From: CAZKWG01 sp964615375
GTDB taxonomy: Bacteria > Myxococcota_A > UBA796 > CAZKWG01
Direction of reading: 5' to 3'
Assembly (NCBI GenBank): GCA_964615375.1
Contig: CAZTOW010000070.1
Location: forward strand, 1-41,069
DNA: 41,069 nucleotides
A program made the position numbers and the translations under genes. Below the pieces are notes generated by a model. The model saw nothing but the letters and a program-made list of their open reading frames with translations. It ran no database searches and was not told the DNA's origin. Positions 7,347 through 15,572 of this stretch are shown here, piece after piece. Within the stretch, counting starts at the first letter, position 1. Each line of letters opens with the position of its first letter.

Positions 7347-8435
7347 ATGCACGCCACCGTCTTCGCCCTGCTGCTCTCGGCCACCAACGCTCACGCCGTG
7401 GACCTGCTCGACTACTGGTCTTACGAAGACTACGAGGATGGTGAGTCCATGGTCGGGGTGGACGGCTGGGTAGGCGGCTACGAGGCCGACACCTGGTTCG
7501 GCTACGTCTCGGACTCCACCGGCAACGCCTACGTGCTCCCCAGCACGGACGTCAACAGCACGGACGTGCCGGGCGACTGGGGTGAGGGCGCGGCCATGGA
7601 CAACTGGTTCATCAACCGCCGGGTGGAGGTGGAGGACGGGGTGCTCCGCGTGCCGCTCTACACCGACGACAGCGACACGGTGGGCGTGGTCTTCCGCTTC
7701 GAGGACGCCGAGAACTTCTACCTCTTCCTCATGGACGGCGGGGGCGGCTCCAACCCGGTGGGCATCGACGCGGGCACCGCCGCCATCGTCAAGGTCTCCG
7801 GGGGCGAGGCCACCATCCTGGGCACGGAGGAGGCGACGTTCACGCGCGGCGCGCTGATGGGCGTCGAGCTCTCGGCGGACGACGACGCGCTGAAGGCCTC
7901 GGTCTGGTACTCCTACGACGAGGACTGGGGGCGCCCGGACTTCGGCGTGCTGGCCTCCGACGACGCGCCGCTGGGCGTGGGGGCCGCGGGGTTCTATGCC
8001 TATGACGCCGGCTATGGCGCCTCGGGCGACAGCAACACCCTCTTCGGCGCCGTGGACGTGCTGCAGGTGGACGAGGACGAGGACGGCGTCGCCGACGACG
8101 ACGACAACTGCGAGGACGACGCCAACGCCGATCAGGCCGACGGCGACAGCGACGGCATCGGCGACGTCTGCGACGACAGCGGCGAGGGCGAGGGTGAAGG
8201 CGAGGGCGAGGGTGAGGGGGAGGGGGAAGGCGAGGGAGAGGGCGAGGGAGAGGGCGAAGGTGAGGGCGAGGGCGAGGGCGAGACCGGCGACACCGGGGAT
8301 CCCGACGTCGTCATCCCCGTCGCCGGCGGCAAGCTCACGTCCTGCTCCTGCGCCTCGGCGCCCGAACAGGCGGCCTGGCTCCCGCTGATCGGGCTCGCCC
8401 TGGCGGGGGTCCGCCGCCGCGCGCGTCGGAGCTGA
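7347..8435 (+). CDS. Exported protein with thrombospondin-3-like Ca-binding repeats, (Glu-Gly)16 linker and MYXO-CTERM-like anchor
   Basis: A 362-residue secreted protein. Residues 1-17 are a signal peptide ending NAHA. The region up to about residue 240 is rich in Tyr, Trp, Gly and Asp with beta-strand spacing (VGVVFRFEDAENFYLFLMDG), reminiscent of concanavalin/LamG-like or DUF1080-like sandwiches. Residues about 242-277 carry thrombospondin type 3 Asp repeats (DEDEDGVADDDDNC, DGDSDGIGDVC) that would bind calcium. Residues 280-311 are sixteen Glu-Gly pairs. The tail has Cys333-Ser-Cys335, a hydrophobic helix and RRRARRS, the Cys/helix/Arg layout of the myxobacterial sorting signal, which predicts processing and lipid or cell-surface attachment. 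The ligand of the sandwich domain is unknown. Confidence 0.88.
   Translation: MHATVFALLLSATNAHAVDLLDYWSYEDYEDGESMVGVDGWVGGYEADTWFGYVSDSTGNAYVLPSTDVNSTDVPGDWGEGAAMDNWFINRRVEVEDGVLRVPLYTDDSDTVGVVFRFEDAENFYLFLMDGGGGSNPVGIDAGTAAIVKVSGGEATILGTEEATFTRGALMGVELSADDDALKASVWYSYDEDWGRPDFGVLASDDAPLGVGAAGFYAYDAGYGASGDSNTLFGAVDVLQVDEDEDGVADDDDNCEDDANADQADGDSDGIGDVCDDSGEGEGEGEGEGEGEGEGEGEGEGEGEGEGEGEGETGDTGDPDVVIPVAGGKLTSCSCASAPEQAAWLPLIGLALAGVRRRARRS
8184..8279 (+). repeat. Hexanucleotide repeat coding for 16 Glu-Gly pairs
   Basis: Sixteen in-frame units of GAR-GGN run without a break. Synonymous variation (GAA/GAG, GGC/GGT/GGG/GGA) shows that the repeat is not freshly expanded. Six-base units keep the frame whatever the copy number, so length could vary between strains. 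It is a flexible acidic linker between the Ca-binding repeats and the C-terminal anchor. Confidence 0.9.
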
Positions 8436-8458
8436 TCGCCGGTCGCCCGGGGCCCGGT

Positions 8459-8464
8459 TAACGT
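8459..8464 (+). promoter_or_regulatory. -10 element of a likely leaderless promoter for the exonuclease gene
   Basis: TAACGT lies six bases before the ATG at 8471 and nothing like a Shine-Dalgarno sequence is present (GGCGCC only). No convincing -35 hexamer is visible at 16-18 bases. The spacing matches the other leaderless candidates in the window. Confidence 0.4.
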
Positions 8465-8470
8465 GGCGCC

Positions 8471-9352
8471 ATGCGGTGGATAGACTGCCGGCTCGTGGCC
8501 ATCGACACCGAGACCACCGGGCTCGACCCGTACAGCGTCTCCGATCCTGATCGCATCATGGAGATGGCCGCGGTCGAGCTCCAGATGGACGCGCAGCTCC
8601 GCGTCGTCCAGGCTCGCCCGCACCACTGGCTCATCCACCCGGATCGCCCCATCCCCCGCAAGGCCACCCAGGTCACGGGCATCACGGATGAGGACGTGGC
8701 CGGGGCGCCGCGCTTCGCCGAGCGGGCCGGGGAGCTGCGCCGCCTGCTGACCGACGCGATCATCGTGGCGCACAACCTCCCCTTCGACCTCGGCTTCCTG
8801 CGCACGGAGCTCGAGCGGGCCGGGATGGCCTGGCCGCGCACCCGCGCCGAGGTGGACACGCTCACGCTCTCGCAGCGGCGCATGACCGACCTGAAGGTCC
8901 ACAAGCTGGGCGAGGTCGCCCGCGCGCTGGGCGTGCCGCTGGACAACGCCCACCGCGCCACGGACGACGCGGAGGCCTGCGGGCGCGTGCTGGTGGAGAT
9001 GGCGCGCCGCTTCGAGGCCCCGCTGGATCTCGAGAGCTTCGTGGACTGGACGGACGCCATGTCTCCGCCCCCCGACACCGGGCACCTGGCGGTCGGCGCG
9101 CGCGGGGTGCCCGAGTTCCTGGAGGGCCCCTACAAGGGCGACACGGTGGACGCCCACCCCGACTACCTCCAGTGGATGGCCATGGCGCTGGAGCGACGAG
9201 ACGGGCGCTGGGTCTCCCGCTACCCCGAGAGCCTGCAACGTTGGGCGCGCCGCTGGCTGCGGGCCCGCGCCGCCGGTCGCTTCCGGCAGGCCGCGCGCGG
9301 GCAGAGCTCCGCCGACTGGAACATCGACCCGGCCACCTGGCGCGCAGGATGA
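8471..9352 (+). CDS. DnaQ-like 3'-5' exonuclease (DEDDh)
   Basis: A 293-residue protein whose first 180 residues are a DEDDh exonuclease related to DNA polymerase III epsilon and RNase T. The metal ligands are visible: Asp12 and Glu14 in IDTETTG, Asp106 in AHNLPFDLGFL, and His161 plus Asp166 in HRATDDAEA. The phrase QVTGITDEDVAGAPRF is the usual loop before motif II. The last 110 residues (from about 183) are unlike epsilon: an MSPPPDTGHLAVGARG segment, then a Trp/Arg-rich part ending WNIDPATWRAG, of unknown role. The stop overlaps the start of the next gene as ATGA (9349-9352), so the two are coupled. It may be a repair or RNA-processing nuclease rather than the replicative proofreader. Confidence 0.88.
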   Translation: MRWIDCRLVAIDTETTGLDPYSVSDPDRIMEMAAVELQMDAQLRVVQARPHHWLIHPDRPIPRKATQVTGITDEDVAGAPRFAERAGELRRLLTDAIIVAHNLPFDLGFLRTELERAGMAWPRTRAEVDTLTLSQRRMTDLKVHKLGEVARALGVPLDNAHRATDDAEACGRVLVEMARRFEAPLDLESFVDWTDAMSPPPDTGHLAVGARGVPEFLEGPYKGDTVDAHPDYLQWMAMALERRDGRWVSRYPESLQRWARRWLRARAAGRFRQAARGQSSADWNIDPATWRAG

Positions 9353-9951
9353 CGCTCCTGCTCCTGCTCCTGGCCTGCGTGAAGCAGCCCCCGCAGACCG
9401 ATCTCGAGGCCCGCCTGGAGAGCGAGGTCCAGGCCCTGCGCGTCAAGAACCAGCTCCTGGAGGAGCGCCTGGCCCGCTGCGCCGACGAGCAGAAGGGCGT
9501 CTCGCCCGAGCTGGCGCGCCAGCTCTACCAGGTCTTCGCCGGCACCGAGGTCCTGGTCGAGCGCCGCGACGGGATGACGCTGCTCGTCCTGCCCGCTGAC
9601 CTGCTCTTCCCGCCCGAGAGCCTCACGTTACGTCAGGAGGCGGTGCCGCTCCTGGACCTGCTGGCCACCGCGCTCACCTTGCACCCCGACGAGCGCGTCT
9701 GGATCGTCGGCCACGCCGAGAAGCCGCCGAAGACGCCCTCCCTGCTCAAGCAGCACCCGGGCGCCTGGGAGTGGAGCGAGGCGCAGGCGGCGGTGGTCAT
9801 GCGCGCCCTCGTCAAGCAGTTCGGGATCGACCCCGCGCGCATCGTCGTCGCCGGGCGAGGGAGCGCGAGCCCGCTCTCTCAGGACGACACCCCCGAGGGG
9901 CACGCGCGGAACCGGCGCGTCGAGATCGTCTTCGGGGCGGCGCTCCCCTGA
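9349..9951 (+). CDS. OmpA-family lipoprotein with degenerate peptidoglycan-binding site
   Basis: A 200-residue lipoprotein translationally coupled to the exonuclease gene. The signal ends LLLAC, so Cys10 would be lipidated; only ten residues precede it, which is short. Residues about 19-48 form a coiled coil (DLEARLESEVQALRVKNQLL). The rest is an OmpA C-terminal fold: LLFPPESLTLRQEAVPLLDLLA, then VWIVGHAE, GIDPARIVVAGRGSASP and GHARNRRVEIVF. The residues that hold diaminopimelate in OmpA are altered: the Asp of GHTD is Glu here, and the Arg of LSxxRA is replaced (EWSEAQAAVV). It may therefore bind peptidoglycan weakly or not at all. Its start is fixed by the ATGA overlap and the lipobox. Confidence 0.85.
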   Translation: MTLLLLLLACVKQPPQTDLEARLESEVQALRVKNQLLEERLARCADEQKGVSPELARQLYQVFAGTEVLVERRDGMTLLVLPADLLFPPESLTLRQEAVPLLDLLATALTLHPDERVWIVGHAEKPPKTPSLLKQHPGAWEWSEAQAAVVMRALVKQFGIDPARIVVAGRGSASPLSQDDTPEGHARNRRVEIVFGAALP

Positions 9952-9993
9952 GGGGCCCGAGAAGCGGTATCCTTTGACGTGGAGGCGAACGGC

Positions 9994-11814
9994 GTGAGCA
10001 GCAGGGAGGGTCAGGAGCGTGTGGTCACTTCCGTGGAGCGTCTGATCGCGGCCTATGATCCGGCGTTTCGCAGGACGATGACCATCGGGCCCGCGCAGGC
10101 CTCGGATCCGGAGGCCCTCGCGCGCGCCATGGAAGGCCTCCCGCCCGTGGCCCGCGATCTCGCCGCGACGCTGCTGGTCGGCACCGGCGCCGGCGAGGGC
10201 GTGCCCGCCCGGCTCTTTCAGGCCGTGGAGCAGCACGGGGAGCCGCTCTGGCGCATGGCCTTCCTGCTCCCGCGGGCCACGCCCAGCCCCGGCGCCACCA
10301 TCGATCCCCGCTACTACGCCGCGGACTGCCGGATCAACCCCGCGCTCGCCTCGGTGCGGCCCTTCCCCGAGCTGCTGGACGGCGCGGAGTGGCCGGCGCA
10401 CCGCTCGCCCTCGGACGCGCTGTGGGACGCCACCGTCGTCGCCGCCATGCTGGAGTCCGCCCCGGCGGCGCTCACGCGGGACGGCAAGGTGCGCAAGGAC
10501 GTCGAGCGCCGCGTGCTCCAGAGCATCGGGCCGGATCAGGCGCGCTGGTCGCTCGCGCTCTCGCTGGCGCGGGTGACCGGGCTCGTGCGCGAGGCCGCCG
10601 GGCGGCTCTACGGGCGGCCGGAGAGCTTCCCCCGTCGCGTGCCCCTGCTGGACCCGGGCGCCCTGCTCGAGGCCGAGGTGGGTCTGGCCGCGGCGGCGCT
10701 GCTGCGCGTGGCGGATCCGTCGTGGATCAGCCTCGATCGCCTGCTCCAGACGCTCGCGGCCCGCTGTCCCGAGGTGCTCGTCTCCGATCGCGACCTGCCC
10801 TGGCGGGCGCGCGAGGAGCCCTGGTTCCGGCAGGCGGCCGACGCGCTCCACCGGGCCGGGGTCCTGGACGCCAGCGTGGACGCCGACGGGATCCGCGCCG
10901 TGCGCCTGGCGGGCGCGAAGCCCCAGCGCCCCCACGGCTTCCTGCTCACGCCGGACCTGGACATCCTCGTCGCCCCCGGTGAGCTCCCCGGCCCGGAGTA
11001 CGGCCGGCTCTGCCGCGTCGCGCCCTACGTGGATGGCGACGTGGTCCACCGCCACCGGCTCACCCGGGACGGCGTCGCCGCGGACATCGCCGCCGGCTAC
11101 GACGACCTCATCGACTGGCTCCGCAGCCGCAGCCGCACCGGGCTGCCCGGCAGCGTGCGCTCCACCCTGGAGCAGTGGGCCGCCAGCGCCGTGCGCATCA
11201 CGCTGCTCAGCGGCGTGACCGTGCTGGAGCAGGAGGGGCGCTTCATCGTCACCACCGACCGCCTGCCCTCCAGCGCGCGCCTGCTCTACTACGACGAGCC
11301 GCCCCCCGCCCGCTTCGGCATGCGCGACGGCGCCATCTGCGTGCCCTACGGCGAGGACGCGCTGACCGTGCGCGCCGTGGTGCGCCGCCTCGGCCCCGCC
11401 CTGCCCGACGAGGATCGCTGCCACCGCTGGAGGCTGGCGCCGCCGCCGCTCCAGGACCCGGACCGCCTGCTGGACCAGCTCCGCCGCTACCACGTCGGGC
11501 CCCTGCCGGCGGAGGTGGAGGCGATGGTCCACGCCGCCGCCGGGCGCTCGCTGGTGCGCGTGGAGGAGGCGGTGGTGGTCCACCTGCCCCTGGAGGCGAG
11601 CGAGGCGCTGCGCCGCGACCGGGTGGCGGGGCCCCTGCTGGGCCGCGATCTGGGCAACGGTCAGGCGGTGGTCGATCGGCAGCACCTCGACGAGCTGCGC
11701 GAGCGCCTGCTGGCGCTCGGCTTCGCGATAGATGGTGAGGCGGGGCGCACACGCCCGGAGGAGACCCCCGATGCGAGCGATCTGGCTGATCTGGAGCGCG
11801 CTGGCCGGCTGTGA
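9994..11814 (+). CDS. XPB/Ssl2 N-terminal-like (Helicase_C_3-type) protein lacking a helicase core
   Basis: A protein of about 606 residues. The frame is open from a GTG at 9979, but a GTG at 9994 is better: GGAGG (9981-9985) stands eight bases before it. Around residues 314-395 is a pattern I know from bacterial 'helicase-associated' proteins: GFLLTPDLDILVAPGEL, then RLCRVAPYVDGDVVHRHRLT, a helix DGVAADIAAGYDDLIDWLR and RTGLPGSVRSTLEQWA. In that family it corresponds to the damage-recognition-like N-terminal part of XPB/Ssl2, often encoded next to an XPB helicase. No Walker A or DEAD/H box is present in this protein and no helicase gene is nearby. The first 300 residues are helical and Ala/Arg-rich. 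DNA binding is a guess. Its 3' end overlaps the next gene by 44 bases. Confidence 0.7.
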   Translation: MSSREGQERVVTSVERLIAAYDPAFRRTMTIGPAQASDPEALARAMEGLPPVARDLAATLLVGTGAGEGVPARLFQAVEQHGEPLWRMAFLLPRATPSPGATIDPRYYAADCRINPALASVRPFPELLDGAEWPAHRSPSDALWDATVVAAMLESAPAALTRDGKVRKDVERRVLQSIGPDQARWSLALSLARVTGLVREAAGRLYGRPESFPRRVPLLDPGALLEAEVGLAAAALLRVADPSWISLDRLLQTLAARCPEVLVSDRDLPWRAREEPWFRQAADALHRAGVLDASVDADGIRAVRLAGAKPQRPHGFLLTPDLDILVAPGELPGPEYGRLCRVAPYVDGDVVHRHRLTRDGVAADIAAGYDDLIDWLRSRSRTGLPGSVRSTLEQWAASAVRITLLSGVTVLEQEGRFIVTTDRLPSSARLLYYDEPPPARFGMRDGAICVPYGEDALTVRAVVRRLGPALPDEDRCHRWRLAPPPLQDPDRLLDQLRRYHVGPLPAEVEAMVHAAAGRSLVRVEEAVVVHLPLEASEALRRDRVAGPLLGRDLGNGQAVVDRQHLDELRERLLALGFAIDGEAGRTRPEETPDASDLADLERAGRL

Positions 11815-14062
11815 GGGCGACGACAAGGGCGGCGAGAGCGCCACCCCCCGGGAGACCGCCGAGGACGAGACGGGGCGCCCGGACAGCGCGCACACGGCCG
11901 AGAGCGGCGAGAGCGGCGAGACGGGCGAGAGCGCGGTCCCCGATGGGTGCGTCGAGGACGCCGCGGGCGAGATCCCGGACGACGCCGAGTGGATCATCCT
12001 CGACGGCGCGAGCGACAGCCTGCTGAGCTTCGAGCGCACCCGCTTCGGCTCGTACACGGGCTACTACGGCACCTATCGGCTCAATGACCAGGTGGTCCAC
12101 GGCGCGGCGGGCTTCAAGCTCGACCGCCCGGGGACGGTGGTGGGCGTCTCTGCGCGTTGGGACGACCTCGAGGGCGAGGAGCCGGTGGCCGCCACGCTCA
12201 CCCTGTTCCCGGACTTCAGCAGCGACGGCTACGTCTTCGACGTGGACAACCCCTACGGGACGGCCACCCGCTGCCTCACGGCCGCGGACCAGGAGAGCTG
12301 GATCACCTACCTGCTGCCGGAGGAGATCCGCGTCGACCAGCCGCTGCACGTCTTCGCCGGCTACTCCCGCGACCCGGAGAGCGAGACCCAGCCCGACCTG
12401 CTGATGGAGGAGACCTACAACGAGGCGGAGCCCTTCTACTCCGGCGTGCGCTTCCCCGATGTCGATGAGGAGGTCTACTACGGCGGCTCGGCCTTCCCCT
12501 GGTACACCTGGCAGGTGCGGCTGGCGGTGGTCTACGACGAGGAGATCCCGGACGAGGACAAGCCCTTTCGCGTGGACAGCGCCCTCTCCGCCTCCAGCCG
12601 CGTGGCCTGGGGTGATTACGACGGGGACGGGGACGACGACCTGATGACCTCGGGCCCCTCGCTGTACCGGAACGACGGCGACGGCGTGTTCACCGACGTG
12701 ACGAGCGCGGCCCTGCCCTCGGCCGGGATCTCGGTGAGCGGCGGGGTCTGGGGGGACATGGACAACGACGGCTGTCTGGACTTCTTCGGGCAGTCCGGCA
12801 GCTACACCACCGGGGACCTGCTGCTGAAGAGCGGCTGTGACGGGACCTTCTCCGACGTGACGCTGGAGAGCGGCATCACCGACTTCCAGGACACGCGCGA
12901 CTGCGATGACGACGGGGGAGGGGACTACGCCCCCACGGAGGGCAGCGGCTGGTTCGACATGGACGGGGACGGCTACCTCGATCTGTACATGGCCAGCTAC
13001 GAGTGCCCCGAGTACTCAGACGCGACGGACCCCGACTACTTTGGGTACTACCGCGACCGTCTGTACCGGAACAACGGGGACGGGACGTTCACCGACTATA
13101 CGGACGTGTACAACGTGGACAGCGGCGTCTACGCCGGCCGCGGCGTCACGACGGGGGACGTGGACCAGGACGGCTGGACGGACCTGTTCGTCAGCAACTA
13201 CCGCCTCAACCCCAACTTCTATTTCCAGAACTCGGGCGGGGTCCTCTCCGAGATCGCCGCGGACAACGGCACCCAGGGCACGTATCGGCGTCGATATGGC
13301 ACCTACGGCCACACCATCGGCTCGGCCTTCGGCGACATCGACAACGACGGGGACTTCGATCTCGTCTCGGCCAACCTCGCCCACCCCTTCTACTACCACT
13401 TCTCCGATCCCACCCAGATCCTCATCAACGACGGGTCCGGGATGTTCACCGACGAGGCCAGCGCGCGGGGGATCTACTATCGCGAGACGCACTCCAACCC
13501 GACCCTCTTCGACGCCGACAACGACGGTGACCTCGATCTGTTCATCACCGCGGTCTACCCGGAGCGGGACAGCGATCTGTATCTGAATGATGGGGCAGGC
13601 AACTTTACGCTCACCAACTACGAGAGCGGGCTGCTGGTGCGCAACGGCTGGGGGGCCGCGGCCTCCGACGTGGACGCGGACGGGGACGTGGACGTCGTCG
13701 CCTACAGCCTGTTTACGAACCATCACGACGAGGACGGTCGCCACTGGCTGCAGGTCACGGCCGTGGGCGGGATGCGCGGGAGCGACACGGCCCTCGGGGT
13801 GGCCAACCGCAGCGCGATCGGCGCCGTCGTCTCGGTCGAGGCGGGCGGCCAGCGCCAGCTCCGCCACGTCTCCGGCGGATCGGGCACCAGCGTGCAGGAC
13901 AGCCTCACCCAGCACTTCGGGCTCGGCGACGCGGACGCGGTGGACGAGCTGCGCGTGCTCTTCCCCGGCGGCGCGGAGGTCATCGTCGAGGACCCCGGCG
14001 TGGATCGCCGGATCTGGGTCTGCGAGGACGGCGCCTGGAGCGACGAGGCCGACCCCTGCTGA
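11771..14062 (+). CDS. VCBS/FG-GAP repeat lipoprotein with ASPIC/UnbV C-terminal domain
   Basis: A 763-residue surface lipoprotein. The ATG at 11771 is chosen because GGAGGAG lies seven bases upstream and the signal ends SALAGC, lipidating Cys14; a longer frame adds 13 basic residues. After an acidic Ser/Glu/Thr linker (to about residue 60) comes an unassigned domain of some 200 residues, then at least seven Asp-rich Ca-binding loops of the FG-GAP/VCBS type (DYDGDGDDD, DMDNDGCLD, DMDGDGYLD, DVDQDGWTD, DIDNDGDFD, DADNDGDLD, DVDADGDVD), as in integrin-like beta propellers. The end (IGAVVSVEAGGQRQLRHVSGG ... LRVLFPGGAEV) is an ASPIC/UnbV domain, the combination found in CRTAC1-like proteins. A role in adhesion or surface sugar binding is probable. 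The ligand is unknown. Confidence 0.92.
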   Translation: MRAIWLIWSALAGCEGDDKGGESATPRETAEDETGRPDSAHTAESGESGETGESAVPDGCVEDAAGEIPDDAEWIILDGASDSLLSFERTRFGSYTGYYGTYRLNDQVVHGAAGFKLDRPGTVVGVSARWDDLEGEEPVAATLTLFPDFSSDGYVFDVDNPYGTATRCLTAADQESWITYLLPEEIRVDQPLHVFAGYSRDPESETQPDLLMEETYNEAEPFYSGVRFPDVDEEVYYGGSAFPWYTWQVRLAVVYDEEIPDEDKPFRVDSALSASSRVAWGDYDGDGDDDLMTSGPSLYRNDGDGVFTDVTSAALPSAGISVSGGVWGDMDNDGCLDFFGQSGSYTTGDLLLKSGCDGTFSDVTLESGITDFQDTRDCDDDGGGDYAPTEGSGWFDMDGDGYLDLYMASYECPEYSDATDPDYFGYYRDRLYRNNGDGTFTDYTDVYNVDSGVYAGRGVTTGDVDQDGWTDLFVSNYRLNPNFYFQNSGGVLSEIAADNGTQGTYRRRYGTYGHTIGSAFGDIDNDGDFDLVSANLAHPFYYHFSDPTQILINDGSGMFTDEASARGIYYRETHSNPTLFDADNDGDLDLFITAVYPERDSDLYLNDGAGNFTLTNYESGLLVRNGWGAAASDVDADGDVDVVAYSLFTNHHDEDGRHWLQVTAVGGMRGSDTALGVANRSAIGAVVSVEAGGQRQLRHVSGGSGTSVQDSLTQHFGLGDADAVDELRVLFPGGAEVIVEDPGVDRRIWVCEDGAWSDEADPC

Positions 14063-14067
14063 TCGGG

Positions 14068-14096
14068 TTGGCTGCCTGGCCAGAACGGGCTATCTT
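14068..14096 (+). promoter_or_regulatory. Likely leaderless promoter of the photolyase gene
   Basis: TTGGCT (14068-14073) and TATCTT (14091-14096) are 17 bases apart. The -10 ends six bases before the ATG at 14103, so transcription should start at the start codon. No Shine-Dalgarno sequence is present, which agrees with a leaderless message. Confidence 0.5.
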
Positions 14097-14102
14097 TCTG
14101 GC

Positions 14103-15566
14103 ATGTCGCCGATCCCGCCCTCCCGCCTCTCCGTCGCCAACGACGCCCCCGCCCGCCCTGACCGCGACTACGTGCTCTACTGGATGACGGCGGCGCGGCG
14201 CACGCATGACAACTTCGGGTTGCAGCATGCCCTCCACCGCGCGACGGCGGCGCGGCGACCGCTGGTGGTGCTGGAGGCGCTGCGGGTGGACTACCCCTGG
14301 GCCAGCGCGCGGCTGCACCGCTTCGTTCTGGACGGGATGGTGGACAACCAGGCGCGCTTCGCCGGGACGCCGATCCGCTACCTGCCCTACGTGGAGCCTT
14401 CCCCGCGGGCGGGCGCCGGGCTGCTGAGCGCGCTGGCGGCGCGGGCGACGCTGGTGGTCACGGACGAGTACCCCTGCTTCTTCCTGCCTCACATGCTGCG
14501 GACGGCCGCGGCGCGCCTGGACGTGCGCCTGGAGGCGGTGGACAGCAACGGGCTCCTGCCGCTGCGGGCGACGGAGGCGGCCTTCCCCACCGCCCAGGCC
14601 TTCCGCCGGCACCTGCAGCGCACGCTGCCCGAGCACCTGCGCGCTCCACCCCTGAAGGATCCACTGGAGGATGTATCGCTCCCCAGCGCGAGCCTCCCGC
14701 CCGGGCTCCTGGAGCGCTGGCCCCTGGCCTCAGACGCGCTGCTGCGCGGCGAGCCCGGCGCGCTCGAGGCCCTGCCCATCGACCAGGAGGTGCGGCCCAC
14801 CGAGCTCCGCGGCGGGGAGCGGGCGGGGCGGGAGGCGGCGCAGCGCTTCGTGCGCGAGCGCCTGGACGCCTACGGGGAGCACCACAACGAGCCCGGCGCG
14901 GGCTCCGACAGCCGCCTCTCGGCCTGGCTGCACTTCGGCCACCTGGCGGCCAGCGAGGTCTTCGAGCTGGTCTGCCACCACGAGAGCTGGCACCACGGGC
15001 GCCTGTCGGCGAAGGTGAGCGGCAGCCGGGAGGGCTGGTGGGGCATGTCGCCCTCCGCCGAGAGCTACCTGGACGAGCTCATCACCTGGCGCGAGCTGGG
15101 GCAGGTCTTCTGCTTCCACCGCCCCGACTACACCGACTACGAGAGCCTGCCCGAGTGGGCGCGCCAGACCCTCGACGACCACGCGGAGGACCCCCGCCCC
15201 CGCCTCTACACGCTGGAGGAGCTCGAGGCCGCGCGCACCCATGACCCCCTGTGGAACGCCGCGCAGCGCCAGCTCGTCCGCGAGGGCCGCATCCACAACT
15301 ACCTGCGCATGCTCTGGGGCAAGAAGGTCCTGGAGTGGTCCCCCTCGCCCGAGCGCGCCTGGGAGGTGCTGGTCCACCTCAACAACCGCTACGCGCTGGA
15401 CGGGCGGGATCCCAACTCGTACAGCGGGATCTCCTGGACGCTCGGGCGCTTCGACCGGCCCTGGGGGCCGCGGCGCCCGATCTTCGGGACCATCCGCTAC
15501 ATGAGCTCGGAGAACACGGCCCGCAAGTACGACGTGGAGTCGTACCTGGAGACCTACGGGCCCTGA
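14103..15566 (+). CDS. phr: Class II deoxyribodipyrimidine (CPD) photolyase
   Basis: A 487-residue flavoenzyme that uses blue light to split cyclobutane pyrimidine dimers in DNA. The N-terminal antenna fold begins RDYVLYWMTAARRTHDNFGLQHAL, the class II form (W-M..aqR...N.AL). The C-terminal FAD domain contains GSDSRLSAWLHFGHLAASEVF, then YLDELITWRELGQVFCFH, the paired Trp region RIHNYLRMLWGKKVLEWSPSPE and the class II signature NNRYALDGRDPNSYSGISW with FDRPWGPRRPIFGTIRYMS at the end. All are intact, and the length is normal. A longer in-frame region upstream lies over the preceding gene and is not coding. The gene ends seven bases before the convergent Ca-repeat gene. Confidence 0.96.
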   Translation: MSPIPPSRLSVANDAPARPDRDYVLYWMTAARRTHDNFGLQHALHRATAARRPLVVLEALRVDYPWASARLHRFVLDGMVDNQARFAGTPIRYLPYVEPSPRAGAGLLSALAARATLVVTDEYPCFFLPHMLRTAAARLDVRLEAVDSNGLLPLRATEAAFPTAQAFRRHLQRTLPEHLRAPPLKDPLEDVSLPSASLPPGLLERWPLASDALLRGEPGALEALPIDQEVRPTELRGGERAGREAAQRFVRERLDAYGEHHNEPGAGSDSRLSAWLHFGHLAASEVFELVCHHESWHHGRLSAKVSGSREGWWGMSPSAESYLDELITWRELGQVFCFHRPDYTDYESLPEWARQTLDDHAEDPRPRLYTLEELEAARTHDPLWNAAQRQLVREGRIHNYLRMLWGKKVLEWSPSPERAWEVLVHLNNRYALDGRDPNSYSGISWTLGRFDRPWGPRRPIFGTIRYMSSENTARKYDVESYLETYGP

Positions 15567-15572
15567 GGCTCG

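Noticed and set aside
8184..8279. GAGGGC-type repeats as a possible non-coding satellite
   Set aside because: They stay in frame within an exported protein gene and code for Glu-Gly pairs.
9974..9979. TTGACG as -35 for the XPB-like gene
   Set aside because: No acceptable -10 lies 16-18 bases downstream, and it falls just before the ribosome-binding site.
9628..12057. 809-codon open frame on the minus strand
   Set aside because: Antisense to the OmpA-like and XPB-like genes; His/Arg/Val/Ala-rich shadow.
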